Source of the DNA: Heterobilharzia americana
Lineage: Eukaryota > Platyhelminthes > Trematoda > Strigeidida > Schistosomatidae
NCBI GenBank assembly: GCA_944470555.2
Contig: OX104134.1
Location: forward strand, 13,929,248-13,993,247
Length of the DNA: 64,000 nucleotides
Reading direction: 5' to 3'
In this document: positions 34,373-47,534 of the stretch, one piece after another
Position numbering within the stretch: position 1 is the first letter of the stretch
Layout: each line of letters opens with the position of its first letter
Position numbers and translations under genes: made by a program
Notes under the pieces: model-generated
Databases searched by the model: none
Seen by the model: only the letters and a program-made list of their open reading frames with translations
What the model was told of the DNA's origin: nothing

Positions 34373-37300
34373 CTTTTGGGAAAGCGAAAAGAAAGTGCGA
34401 AGATGCAAAATTGAAGACCCTTATTAACACTTTGACATTAAAATCTCGATTCATTTTTGATATATTGTCACTTAATCGGTCTTATTCCTGCAAAGTAGAG
34501 TAGTGTTTATGTGCTAAATGTAATGTTTCTCTGACTCCGTTATTAAATATGTAATGAAAGAGCCGGTGAACAACTTTACTTGTTGTCAGGATTTTATCAT
34601 GGAAGAGTATATATTATCGGCTGGTATTAGTGATCATGTATAGTTTGAGTATTTGGTAGTGATGTAAACTATGTCAGAATTTGGTTTTAATTTATTTGTG
34701 GTATCGCCATCTTAATTCATGAACTGCTAACCTGCGATGTATTCTTAGGTAATCCTAGAAAGAAAATATTCCACTTAAACCATGACAACATACAGTGCTT
34801 CTTAATCATTTTTATTCATTTATTTACAGTGCGATGATTTTCGTGTTTTTATATATCAAGGCTTAACTGTAACGCAAGTTGGCTTCCATTTGAATCAAAT
34901 ATGTTGCCTCCTAAGGCCGAGGCAGCTTATGCGATTATTAGTGTCAGTGAAAATTTAAGAGTACCAAAATTTCAGTTTATTTGATTGGTGTATCTACTAA
35001 AGTTCTTAGAAACCGGTCATTCAAAGGTGAATCGCCTTCACGTCCAAATTCAGTAGAAACAATTACGTCGAAGGTCCCAAAGGGTGGTTACCTGGTGATA
35101 AATATCTCTTTCTCACTTAACAGTCTGCCAAAACACTCCTTTTAATAAATCGTAGGGTTGGTAAGCTATTTGATTAGAAAATACTTTCTTGCTTGACGTG
35201 ACAAGTCAACGAAGGTGTAGCTAAAATGCTGTAACGCCCAAATGCTACGTGGAAAAAGTTGTTATTGCACTAAAACGCGTAATTGTCGTTTCTGTTCAAG
35301 CCACAAAGTTAGTATAAAATAATTTTAACCAAGTGAAGAATTTCGAATCGTGATACTTCTTTTATGCACAGAATATTCATTTCATGTCAACTAGGAAGTA
35401 AAAATTTAGTACCAAGAAAAGTGATATATGTTTCGACCATTTAATCTCAATTGCGGTTTATATTCCATTCTAGTTGATTTATCACGCATGGGAATAGTAC
35501 TGTTTACTAAATTACTTTTCAGGCATAGTCACATCAAGATAATCTCACAATTTTGAGACATAGTTTATGCAATTCAGTTTATACTAATTTTTGCCGAAGT
35601 ATATGTAATCAATATAAAAAATTAAGTTGGTATTTCCTTGCGTTTATATATAGATGTTAATTATCCCGTATAGGAAGTCTTTGTATAAGATTGATGCTAT
35701 GCATATTAACTACTTGAAGGGAATAAGTGTATTTTTAAAAAATTATGTAGCATAAAGACCAAGTGCTTCCTTTCAAATGATACAACTGATTGAGTATGTA
35801 ATAATCATAATGTTTGTGTGATTAAGCATTCATTACTAGGTGAGTAATCATTCAACATTTTGGTTTTCCTACTTTACACCACAGTTTTATTTAAACCGAT
35901 ATCAAATGAAAGACTGTTGAAACATACACCTGAATACACCTTCATTTCTTGACTGTCACTCAGGTTAGGTACTGGGGATATTCTTAGCTTCTGTGCTATC
36001 CATAGATTTTTGGGGTGAAGCAGTCAGTTAAAATACATTCGAACGAGTGGCTCTTAATAACAGAAATCTACTATTAGAACAAAAGCTTCAACACTTTGAC
36101 TAGCTCAAGAAGACTTAAATTTTCATCAAAACATTTCTTTCTTAAAGATGTTCTATTTTTGACATGACTGAACTCAGTTTGATTTTATCGGATATTCTTA
36201 CCATCTTTGTGATTTCTTAAGAAGCTTCAGAAAACCAACTAAAATTTTGATAAAATTAAACTCCTGATACTATTTTTTTGACAAGGAATTGCTCCTTCAT
36301 TCATAAAGAAATGTTACTCACACATTTGCAGCCAGCAAGACAGTAATAAGTGTTTGTGAAATGATGGAGAAAGTTTGTAGATTGAGATGAGTGAGATGAC
36401 GGTTTGTTCTCTCAGCTTTGAAATTTTGTCTAGAACTTTTAGTTACCAGGATTGGTGACATCCTAAACACTAACTGATAAAGGAGTGGAACATATTCGAA
36501 TGTTATACGCTTGTTTAGGTAGTGTTTTTGTCGCCAAGTTGTGAGTTAAGGAAGACATTTTTATTATAAATTCATCTCTTTGATCTTATATTTCCTGTCT
36601 CACTGGTGCAGAATCTTTGTTGAGGTGAAACTGTGCTACTTGCTACCGTCACACTGTTCCATCTCTGATTTGTTTGGACAGTTTACACTTAGTTGATGGC
36701 TAGCTGTTTTCTTTCCAAGATAGGGTTTATATTCACATGTCTGTTGACTGACTTTTTCGTTGAAATGCCATACTTCTAAAAATGCTCTTGCACCTTTTCA
36801 TCCTGCTCTTTAGACGAATTTCGCATCCTATCAGTCGAATCTGTGATCACACCACTTAAACGTTCTTGTTACATTCCATTATGCTCTGATGATATTCATT
36901 TCACCATTTTTAGTCAAACAAAGTATTAACAAAGTTTTGATTTTGCGTATGAGGATGATAGTTTTAATATTCTCCAAGCCTAATGGTTTTTGGTTCTACT
37001 GAATTCTATCGGTGATTAATATTTGGATAGCTCTAGCTGCATTTTTAATGCCAGTTGCATACAAAAGTTGAAAACTGAATAGTTTACTAGAGTTCAAGAC
37101 TATGCATTTTAGTGGCTAGACTAAGTTGGCGAAAACTGTGGTTCATCAACAACTAATGACTGAAAACTCTAACATTAGGTACCCTTAGGTTGGAGGTGGG
37201 TTCAGTAAGTTTATTTCACTAAATTAGGTAGGCTGCTTAAGTATCATAGTTAAGTGGATCGTCAGAGCACTAAAGAAAATTACTTGAGTTTTATGAGTGA

Positions 37301-37424
37301 GCAACACATTTTGGTTCACTACCGAATGGAATGAAGTAAAAATTTGAAAGTAAATTATTTCTTGTCAGTTTGTAGGTTTGTAGGAATTTAATGATTTCAA
37401 GTTGATATTCATCGCATACTGGAT
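34373..37424. other. Probable intron
   Basis: Nothing recognised. Confidence 0.45.
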
Positions 37425-37580
37425 TTCAACTCAGCGTTCGCCCTGAAACCTGCTGGCACTAGATGCGCAATGCTGAGAATTCACATACTGAGACGAAACA
37501 GCCATCCATTGCTCACAGGATTTCATTTGTTCCTTGAATGATGCTAATCCTTACTGAAAACCAACTTTTTACCAAGTCCA
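37425..37580 (+). mobile_element. SINE-like repeat with hammerhead-like core
   Basis: Related to the 19541-19850 element. It contains GCAATG (37467-37472), CTGAGAA (37473-37479), a weak stem II (tcacatactgaga), GAAA (37495-37498) and CATC then CATTGC. The GCAATG and CATTGC strands pair perfectly as stem I. The second core position is altered (CUGAGAA instead of CUGAGGA) and stem II is poor, so activity is doubtful. Confidence 0.6.
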
Positions 37581-37850
37581 CCAGATCATCAGAAACCCCG
37601 TAGTGATTCCATATCACATACTCGTGCTAGTACTGAAGTGTGATACACATGTGTAAAGGAAAACTAAGATTCATTTGGTAAAGTAGAGACCTTTTTGAGG
37701 TTCCAACATCTTAATTCTTGAATTTTACATATCGTACATATCACATGTGGGTTATGTCAAGGCGTGTTCGGGATTCTATTCTCTTAGATATCAGTCAAAT
37801 TTTTAATCAAGTAAGTAAGATAATGTTTAATTTAGGCAATCGGAACTCAC

Positions 37851-38307
37851 ATTTATTAGCTGCGTACTGATTGGTTTCATGACGTTGAACAATTTCCATA
37901 AATTCTTTGACAGTAATACTTATCGGGAGGTAATTACCTTTATTTCCTTCGAAATCTATTTTGTTTTGGTGCATTGGGCTTGATGTTAAGGATGAAAACT
38001 CATTCCTAGAATTTACAGCGAATACCTCATCTTCTATATTTTTGATACGCTCTTGGGTTTGATCCACAGTAGTTTCTCCAGCTGTATAGCAACTTTGTGA
38101 ACGTTTCAGGTTTGATTCGAGTTGTAATTTTTGTGACTTCGTTTTCTGAATTGAACTTATTTTTGATGGTGACATATTCATGACATTATGTTGTGTACGT
38201 TCCAAGTGAAGGTATTTTATGTGTCTTAATGTTTTATGCTTTTCAGGAGTTTTAAAATTTCTTGAACTATGTGTAGGAAAGCTTGGATTTGTAAAGTATG
38301 AGATACT
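37851..38307 (-). CDS. Exon of minus-strand gene
   Basis: Acceptor cctttgtttcacag and donor GTGAGT (GT at 37849-37850) bound 457 bp. The minus-strand frame is open throughout: SISYFTNPSFPTHSSRNF, KHKTLRHIKYLHLERTQHN, KRSQSCYTAGETTVDQTQ, NIEDEVFAVNSRNEFSS and PISITVKEFMEIVQRHETNQ. It begins in phase 0, matching the end of the exon at 38908, and ends in phase 1. It is mostly polar and probably disordered, with a short helical C-terminal segment (VKEFMEIVQRHE). The product was not recognised. Confidence 0.7.
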
Positions 38308-38907
38308 CTGTGAAACAAAGGAGTATTAAAATCTGTAAGCAGCGAATACATCAATATATAATAGAATGAAAGAGTACCTATGCAGTATCGACTATATGTT
38401 TTAATTCATTTATATTGAAAGCATTTGCCTGCCAAAACGTTACGTAAGAATAGTCGTTAAACTATGTTAGGTTGGTATTTCTCGTAGGATCTTTTCTACA
38501 ATGAATCGAACTTTTTCGATGCCATGAAATAAAAAACCTTACCTTATATGAAAATTCAAATAATTTTACGATCAATAAATTAGCAAATAAAAATGTGTCA
38601 CAGGGAAATCAGTTCAAGGTACAAGTATTCAGGAGAAATCTATGTGCAAGCATACTTGGCTAGTAAGTCTGGTATATGTAGTTTTATATACGGAAAGTAA
38701 ACACTGTGGTGTAGTAAAACATAGACAATACTGAAAGTTGGATATTCTCTAATCGTTAGGCAAAGATACTTGATTGGTATAAAATACAATAAGTTCACTT
38801 TAGTAGTTTCCAACATCCGAACTGTTCAGCAAAGGTTAATTTACTTCTAAAAAGTAGTTTAAGAACTTACATGTCAGAATATTTACTCTGAGTTGCTTAT
38901 TACTCAC

Positions 38908-39038
38908 TTCTGTGCAACTTAATAAGAGATCATGTTTCACTGACTTAACATCATCAGATTCATTTGTCGTCCTCAGCCTAGTAGTGCAAGTATAAAACTG
39001 TACTAATCGGCTTTCCAGAAAAGGAATTTTGAATAGCC
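38908..39038 (-). CDS. Candidate exon of minus-strand gene
   Basis: On the minus strand, acceptor agtcaaatttcag (AG at 39039-39040) and donor GTGAGT (GT at 38906-38907) enclose 131 bp. The segment reads LFKIPFLESRLVQFY, TRLRTTNESDDVKSVKHD and LLLSCTE. It ends in phase 0, compatible with the exon starting at 38307. A few codons upstream also stay open, so the acceptor choice is provisional. Confidence 0.5.
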
Positions 39039-40829
39039 CTGAAATTTGACTTAGTGCTAAGTAACTGAAGTTCACCGTATAATATTGATGAGTTCCTGCT
39101 ATTATTTTATAGGCTAAATAAAAATTCGCTTGAAACAGTAGAATTTATTGTAGAGGAGAAAAAGTATGGACTGATGCAGTTAGTGCATAGCGCTCGTTTA
39201 CTCGACGTTTTCAAACACTTTCTGTTTCTATGTAACTTCAGTGTGTTAAAAGTGAAAATAAAGTTTTCCTAACATATTTTGCCTGGAAATCATTTCTTCG
39301 TTGTACTTAAGTGTGTCAAAAATGGAAGGAAACATAGTGATGCAAGATACCAGTTATCTTTAAAGTATGAGTTTTACAAACATTAGTTCCTGCATTCAAA
39401 AAATTTTTAATTCAAAAGTCTCTGGATCTGTTTTGATCTTTGGACTCAACTAAAATTAGTTGTATTGACACAGATGCTGAAAATCCATGAAACATCACAC
39501 TTTTATTAAAAATGTTTTTTTATCAAGGATTCCTGGTTGACCTTTTGACGGTGTGTACTGCATAAGTCACTTGAGAGAGTATCAGAATTATGAAAGTTAA
39601 TCCTAAAAAACAAACCTCATTATATTCAAGGGCTATAATAATAGTATGAAAAGACAATAAACTTTTTCAGCTTATATCATTAAAAGGAGTTAAATCTACC
39701 AACATCGTTGCTAATGTTGATTCTGATAAAATACAACAAAGAACAATTAAAACAACACTATAAAATGTTAATCCATAGTGTACTGAAAGATAACAACTGT
39801 CTCATTTCAGCTTGGATTATCAACTACTTATCAGCTGGACAGTTATCAGTAGAAACTTGATAATTCTTAGTACGAAGTATCAAATATGAACATTTCAGTT
39901 CAGATGAGTGAGTTTTCTTTGTTAAATGTTTTATTTGTCAATGCAACACAGTAAAAGACAAAATAATATTTATTTACCGTGTGTAAAAATGAATTCAACT
40001 CTTGACAGTTCATGTATCCTTTTGAATTTGTACTGTAAAACATGAAAGACAATGAAATATATTCATAGACATCAATATTTGAAATCTTGAAAGCAGTAAT
40101 AAATAACTTGATTTCCAGCCAGCCAAGATGCAATTACATTCAGACACAATTTTGCACATTCAGATGAAAATGTTGATGGCCGGATGAATAGTTATTTAGA
40201 ACCTACTACTAAAAGGATCGATGAAACAAAAGAGCGAAGGATATTTATGGTGCTGAACGCAATCATTTAATTGTGCTTGTTCCATTTCGTTGGTTTAAAG
40301 TCTTTGTTAAAATATAGAAGAATCCCTCCACAAGTTTTTAAACAAACCATGTTAACAATTTTTCCCTGCAGCAGCGTTATTTTATGCCTAAGTACTAAAA
40401 TAATGAAGAAAGCAATTTTCAGCTAGTGGAAATGAAAGATGTGTTAATGAGTTGCGTCAAACCATACTATTTGGAAAAATTAAGTGACTATTGATTTCGG
40501 CTACTTCTGCAGTAGGTGTTTGGTCAACCATCGTGCGTTGTTTTACGCACATTTGTGTCTGCTCCTTAATAAACTTGGAAAACTACAGCAATAAGTCCAT
40601 TGGAAAAGCAGCTCATTGATGAATATACTGAAACTGGTTTGAAAAGGAAACTGACTTGACAGTTACTGAAACAGAACAACATCACTTATATAGAATAAGC
40701 CTGCTGGTATCTCTGATCTGCTGTGAAAACAGCATTAAAAACTGGAACTGACTTTCAGAGGGCTCTTATAATAGGCAAATGGATCTCACTGGCTTCTTGT
40801 GAATAAAAGGACGCGCTTGAATGTATCTC
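39039..40829. other. Probable intron
   Basis: Nothing recognised. Confidence 0.45.
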
Positions 40830-42998
40830 TGTAGGCTCCCAGCACAATGAGAAGCAAAAGCGACCCCAATGTAGCTTGACAACAAGTCTACGAACTTACC
40901 ACGAGCAGGGGTTTATAGTAAAGGTTAGAAAGATGGAAACCACATCAGTGATAGGAAAAAGTAGATGGTTGTGTAAACCTACCAAGGAAAGTGGAGTGAA
41001 AAGGTCTAAGGAAGATGAGACTATGGAGATAAAGGATTCTTCTGGGAATCACTTGCAGGGGAGAAGATTGGAGCAATGGGTGAAATACTTCGAAGAACAG
41101 TGGAGAATATTTCTAGCTTAGGTGGATGATCTTGGTTGTATTGTGTTCTCTGAGCTGGGTTGTTCAGTCGTGAAGCTTCCATCGCCTTGCTAGACGACAT
41201 CATCAGTACTAACTTCAGTATGAGGTGAGCTGTCAATATCTGTCCGTGAGTGATTTAGTGGCTTGCCTTGACGAAGTGGTCTGTGATGAGTTGTTTCCTT
41301 TGGTTATTGTGCCATTGACTGAACAGATTTTCCTGTTGGCTGTCCCTTCTGTCTTTTATCTGTTTGACCTCTGATAAACGACAGAAGGGACAGCCAACAG
41401 GAAAATCTGTTCAGTCAATGGCACAATAACCAAAGGAAACAACTCATCACAGACCACTTCGTCAAGGCAAGCCACTAAATCACTCACGGACAGATATTGA
41501 CAGCTCACCTCATACTGAAGTTAGTACTGATGATGTCGTCTAGCAAGGCGATGGAAGCTTCACGACTGAACAACCCAGCTCAGAGAACATAATACAATCA
41601 AGACTTTGAAGAACAGTCCAACTGGCCTCTAGGCACTATTCTGTTGTTTGCTATTCAATCAAATAACATGTGGAGCGTTGAGATAGAGCCTCTTACAAGT
41701 GAAGAATTTGAGAAAAATGCAAGTAAACTGGAAAGGGACACAGTAATGAAACTTTATGGGGTAGCACTGGAGGTATTTAGGGACAGTAGTCAGGAATTAT
41801 TGATTAGGCTAACTGAAGAGTTGGCTAGTATATGGGAGTCATATATGATCCCCTCTGACTGGCCTCAATCACTGATTGTCTCAGCCATCAGAAAATGTGA
41901 GAAATAGTCTTGTGGAGACCACAGAGAAATCAGCCTGATAAATGTAGTGTCCAACAATCTAACGTCTATAACTATCAGATGTGTCAGTGGAACTCCTGAA
42001 CAACAAATATGAGGAAAACTGGCAGGTCTGAGACCTAGGTTTGGTGCTTCGACCAGATATTCACTCTCTGTCAGGTTCTAAAACACAGACATATATCTCG
42101 ACCTGAAGGAGGCATTCGACTCCTCCAACCAAGTGGTCTCATGATAGCGTCTTTCACTGAAAGGGTTGTGGGTATGTGAATGACCCAAGGACCCATGAGC
42201 GAATTACAGCCTACGCTGAGTTATAAGGTGAGTTAATTACATCAAGTAATATCCATCAAGGGTATGCGCTCTGCTTATTCCTACTTAGTTGCATTATAGA
42301 GACACCCTCATCTTCTAAGTTTACAGATATTGGTCCTGTCATGGCAGAATGCTTAGTCCACCTGGAGTACTCAGATGACATTGTTTTGTTAATTGAAAAC
42401 TCTGGTAAGATACGGAGTTTTCTGGACCTCTAGAGTGGCAACACGAGAATTTTTAGGATGGTTTTCTCGCCACCTAAATGGAAATTGTCACTGCAGAACT
42501 GGTTTTTGCTGGCGCATTGTCTAATGGCAGAGAGTCAAGCTGTTGTGTACGTTGACCGCTCCACCGACTTCAGGAGTCAGATCAGCCATGATGGGCTAAT
42601 GATAGACAAAATCTATGGATAGGTGCAAAGACTCACTTGGTCTGTGCTAACATACGTTATTTATGACTTCTAAGTGATATCCAACAGCCTAATAAGGTTC
42701 GAGTGTAATGCTCCACAGTTTGTTGTGTTCTACTGTATAACTGGAACATGCATATTAAAGGCACAGAACATGAGGTTTCCCTTGTTTGACCACCACCACC
42801 ACCACAGCATAGGCTATGCCACTGCCTCACGTCATCAGTAAAGTAGAAGTCAGATTTAACGTTCTAGGGAGGACAAGAAAGTTATTTAATGAGGTTGTTA
42901 TCCTTCACCTACTCAGATGACTCAGACTTATGTTAAGCATATCTGGTCACCGTCTGTTTCATAGTACATTATTGGATGAAGTAGATTCAGGCTAAAAA
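40830..42998 (+). mobile_element. Degenerate LINE with RT relics
   Basis: Plus-strand frames show SRWLCKPTKESGVKRSKED and a linker ending GRRLEQWVKYFEEQW (40876-41100). Past the palindrome come VALEVFRDSSQELLIRLTEE and SIWESYMIPSDWPQSLIVSA, then CGDHREISLINVVS (41640-41970), the RT fingers/palm entry. DLKEAFDS lies near 42100 and the catalytic-box relic EYSDDIVLL near 42370. Stops and frameshifts are frequent. This is a different LINE family from the RTE copies, closer in style to the schistosome elements with an HRGISL motif. The 3' end is uncertain. Confidence 0.75.
41129..41604. repeat. 476-bp palindrome inside the LINE
   Basis: Arms 41129-41353 and 41380-41604 are reverse complements with only occasional mismatches (ggttgtattgtg against ataatacaatc near the ends). 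The unpaired loop is 26 bp (41354-41379). The left arm includes the dispersed block also seen at 17.6 and 24.4 kb. The RT frame is interrupted by the right arm, so the palindrome formed after or during insertion. Confidence 0.92.
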
Positions 42999-44026
42999 AA
43001 AGTTAGCGGTGACCACATTAAAATTTCTCATCAGTTCACGAGGTCCTAGACTGCCGTTCTGAGCTCTGTATGGGAGTGTAGAATTAGCGTTAGGGACCCG
43101 CACGACAACAGAATCCCCGTAACTGGAAACTAAACATTGGTGTAGCTTAGAATCAACATCAGTGGTGCAGGTGCCTTCACATGTTGTTTCCATCTTAATC
43201 GTCCTAATGAATTTCAGCATAATCTCATGCCATCTTGCTGTCTTATGACTAATTTCTAACACCTTTGTCTGCTTTCTTCTTTATTTTTTTATTTTTCATC
43301 TTGATACACTCCCTTTGACGTGTTATATGGTGTGGCAACACAGACTGGTGAAGAGTAATGTCAGGTTTTATGTTGTTATTTTTTCCATGCCTGTCTGGTT
43401 ATCGATAATGAAGTTGATGAACGAAATAACACCATGAAGATGATGAAACAGAATCATTTTCGTTCTATGGCAATATATGCTTGACTGTTTTATTTTGTGT
43501 AAATAATACCAGGATGCTATTATGGCTTCGGATTTGAAATTGACAATCTCAAATCTTAGTTTATGGTTACTGTCCCAAAATAAATAATCAAAGAAACCCC
43601 TTCAAACTTCTATGACCTGTTAGGCTATGATTACACTCATAACAAACTTTTATCCTGTTAGCTTTGCTCATTTTTCAGTTAAACACCTACCATTTATAGA
43701 GTATAATTTTAATAATGGTCATCAGAAAAATGGGAAATTTGAATAAATTCCAAAGAGGTAAGAAATCTAATCCTTGTATGACTAGTTATTCTTAACATGC
43801 AGGGAAATGTACAACGAATCCGAAGATTTGTGGATGGTACCTCAAGTACTCACTGATAGCTGTTGGTCAGTTGTAATTTAAACTTATTTCGGATAAAATT
43901 TCCAGTTGAGTTAACTGCTACTACAACTGATAAACAGGGGATGAATAAACTTAGAATTGACAAACCAGTATATGCAATGACTCACGTTTTTCAAAAAAAA
44001 TGTTGATCAATTAGTTTAATATCACT
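42999..44026. other. Non-coding DNA, possible LINE 3' remnant
   Basis: A minus-strand frame at 42987-43262 is open but shows no splice sites or recognisable domain. Its proximity to the LINE suggests transposon debris. The rest is AT-rich with nothing recognised. Confidence 0.35.
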
Positions 44027-45205
44027 ATTACTGACAGAGTATAGAATGGCAATCAGCTCTCTACCTCAACTTCATCGACTTTGAGAAGGTCTTTGACAGC
44101 GTCGACCGAGAAGTAATTTGGAAGCTGCTTCAATACTACGGAGTACCGCAAACCTTTATCCGCCTCATTCAACAGCTATATGAAGATGCCACATGCCAAG
44201 TAATCCACAATGGGAAGCTCAGTGATGCCTTTGAAGTGAAGACAGGAGTGAAACAAGGTTGCCTACTATCTCCCATGATATTCCTGATTGTGGTGGACTG
44301 GATCATGCAGCAAACAGTAGGCAGCGAGAAGAGGGGGACACGCTGAACGGCGGAAAAGAACCTAGAAGACTTGGATTTCGCCGATGACTTATGCCTAATG
44401 TCACACAAACTTGAAGATCTGCAGGCAAAAACTAACAAGTTGATAGAAGAGGCAGCGAAGACGGAACTTCAGGTGAATATAGAGAAGACAGAAGTGATGA
44501 AGATACCGCACCACCACCACCACCAACAACAACAAACTCCAATCACCGTCACGGGAGAAACTTAAAGGAAGTAACCTCCTTCACTTATCTAGGAAGCACT
44601 GTTTCAACTACAGGCGGGACGGACGAGGACGTCAAAGTCAGAATCGGAAAAGCAAGACAGGCGTTCATTAGCCTGAAACCAGTGTGGAGATCCGCTGCAC
44701 TCAGCATACGGAACAAGATCCAGATTTTCAACACCAACGTCAAGTCAGTGCTTCTGTGTGATGGTTCAGAGACTTGGCGCGTTACGAAAGGGATTTCCAA
44801 TAAACTACAGACATTCACCAACAACTGCTTACGCTCGCTACTGAAGATCAGATGGCCAGAAAGAATAAGCAACAAGGAGCTCTGGGAACGTACTAACCAA
44901 GAACCTATCGCTCAACAAATATGCAGGAAGAAGTGGAGATGAATTGGGCATACACTGAGAAGGCGGACTGGGGACATCACGTGTCAGGCCCTCGAGTGGA
45001 ATCCCCAGGGGAAGCGACGAGTTGGACGTCCGAGGGTGACATGGAGGAGGTCGCACGAGGAGGAAATGAGAGCTTGTGGGCTGTCGTGGAACCAGGTTCA
45101 AAAGATCTCAGAGAACAGAGGTCACTGGAGACGTGCTACTGAAGCCCTATGTTCCACTAGGAACCCAAGGGACTAATAATAATAATAATAATAATAATTA
45201 CTGAC
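44027..45205 (+). mobile_element. 5'-truncated RTE-clade LINE with target-site duplication
   Basis: This copy carries the RT palm through the C-terminus in nearly one frame: LNFIDFEKVFDSVDREVIW, KQGCLLSPMIFLIVVDWIMQ, then the catalytic box FADDLCLMSH near 44380-44410. NIEKTEVMKI, FTYLGSTVSTTGG, RIGKARQAFISLKPVWRS and WRRSHEEEMRACGLSWN follow. A TGA near 44344 and a frameshift near 44565 break it. It ends in (TAA)n at about 45172-45196. The 9-mer attactgac occurs immediately 5' (44027-44035) and 3' (45197-45205), consistent with a target-site duplication. It is the best-preserved RT in the window. Confidence 0.85.
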
Positions 45206-47530
45206 TGCAGCCACAATATTTAGGGCAACATCCGAAAAATATTTTTGACTTTCTTGAAGTATACTAAGGAGTCTAGCTGGAAATTGTCATGGAAAAAAAT
45301 ATGCATTGATAGATTTTTGAGGTCCATGAGTCGCATTTGTCATGCGACTTATGATGACTGGTGAATATTTAGACCGAAATTTGACAAGTAGAAATCAATG
45401 TATTATGTTGAATGAAGTCATGAAATGTGCCTGCAAGTGAAACGACATTTTCACTGGCTCTTCTTGTTTTGTGTTACCACGATTGATAATACAATCCTAT
45501 TGGTTGTCGTTCAAATGATAATGATTTCATTCTTCTGCGGCTATGAAACTGAATAAAGCTTCTATTATTGTGTGATTACACTTTTTGGCTGCTCTTTTGA
45601 GATTGCTTGTAGTATATGTATTACACTTCAAAACTAATAGTTCTGGTGAATATTATTTCCAGATTCGTATTTCATAATTCGATTCCGAAAATACAAAACA
45701 AATATTGTACATTGAAAAAGCTCTGTGTTTAGCAAAAATTATCTTTCATAAGGGCGTAAAACCCCACTCTTCTGTTTTAAGTGATTTAACATACTGTTAC
45801 AGTAAAGAATGTCTCCAGGGATTTGACTTTCAGACCCACTTTAATCTTGAAGATATTCACACATAAGAACGTAAACTCAAACTTGAAAATAATCATCAAT
45901 AGAAGCGCTTACTGAGAGTAGAATAGGTCTGTAATATCTTCTCGTGGCCATGATTGAAGGAATAAGTTGAAGAAACAATCAAAAGTGAAGTTTTCTAGTT
46001 TAATTTCTTCATCCTAAAAATTGGAAGACAAATTGAACTTAATTCAAGACTTATCAGAGCCATGAAAGCTTGTTTTTGGATTGCACAATATAAATCTTCT
46101 GCGTGCTTCAAACTAACTGAGTATGCGCCATCCATCCTTCTAGCTAGAATTATGCAGAATGTCAGCTTAACTAAACTATCAGATTAGTGTTATGAAATTG
46201 TCAGCTAATCTTATTTTACACTGTGTGATGATTGAAGGTGAAAAGTTGTTACAAATTTTCATTTCACTTTCGATCATCAGCTAGCACAAATAACAGTCTG
46301 CTAGACTGCAGCTATCTCAGATAGTCAGATGATAATCTTATTTTGCTCACTATAATTTAGCAAAAAATCAGTTTGTCAGAACACAGGAAAATGCCATTTA
46401 CTGTAACCTGCTAGTAGCTCAGTTTATACTCATGAAATACTTTTACTACTAAACTTTATAGTTTCACAAGCATTGTACTGTATTTGGAAATCACCTAAAC
46501 GATTTGAAATCGGTGAGCGCATTATCCAGTCAATTGGAAATAAAATCAGTAATCATGCACAAAATATTTTCAGTTGATGACAGTAACCCGGAATGAGTTG
46601 ATCACACAGAAACTGGTTATTCTATCGTGTAAGAATTATATTTTTAAACGATAGTTATAGTTTTCTATGCTTTAAAGGAAACAGATAATTCTCAGCTTGG
46701 TCGAGTGTCAGAAGGAAGTTAATGATAGGTAATTCTTGCATATGTATCAACCTGAAAAGCATCAATTTCAACGGCATTAGTTTTGCAGTAACTGTGAATT
46801 GAGTTTCAAAATTACAACTAATTATGTAGCTGAAACGTAATTTTACAATAGTGGGTGATTGTGCTTGGAAGATAGTTTATTCACTGATATCTAAAAGGTA
46901 TTTATCTCGTGATTTTAAAAATGTTCAATAATGAATTATTTCTACGTTTCTGAAATCCCTGGAACTTTAGAGAGGACTTTGATGGTGTTTTACACATTGC
47001 TTATATATGATATCCTCTAGTATATAATAATCACTTTATTCCAAGTAATATGATACATCATGGAATTCTTAGCACTTAGTTTTTCAACAATCACTCCTAG
47101 AACAATACTTTCAGGCGAAATGGCTATTGCATGTAAATGGTGTTAATAATAACAATATTTAAGGCAATAATGTGAAACAGCCAGCTGGTTTTGGATTGAA
47201 GTCTGGCTTAGGATGAAGAATCAAAAGAAATGCAAGCATTAGCTTAGTTGTGGCCAGGAAAGAATCCACAACTCAAGTGAAAAACTCAATTCTGTATAGC
47301 GTGATATGTTTTCTCCGTTCTGATATTATATCAGGTAACCGTGAGTTAAAAAGATTTTAAAATCTGCAAGAGTATGTGATAGCTTCAGAGGATACATTTA
47401 AATGATTAAAGTGAATTGAGAATAAAAAAATTAATATACAAGTTGAGTGGAAAATTTTGATAACCCAAGGTGTAGGCAAGTGGCCATATTATGCTGATGT
47501 ATATTTCAAACTGTAATTATGTGAAAGATT
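45206..47530. other. Probable intron
   Basis: AT-rich, with nothing recognised. It lies between minus-strand exons at 51 kb and 39 kb. Confidence 0.45.
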
Positions 47531-47534
47531 TCCA

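Noticed and set aside
42987..43262. 91-codon minus-strand open frame next to the LINE
   Set aside because: No splice signals, no recognisable motif, and position directly after LINE debris; more likely transposon-derived or chance.
44499..44535. His/Gln-rich run in the RTE frame
   Set aside because: Caused by cac/caa microsatellite slippage inside the RT ORF; no sign of a metal-binding role.
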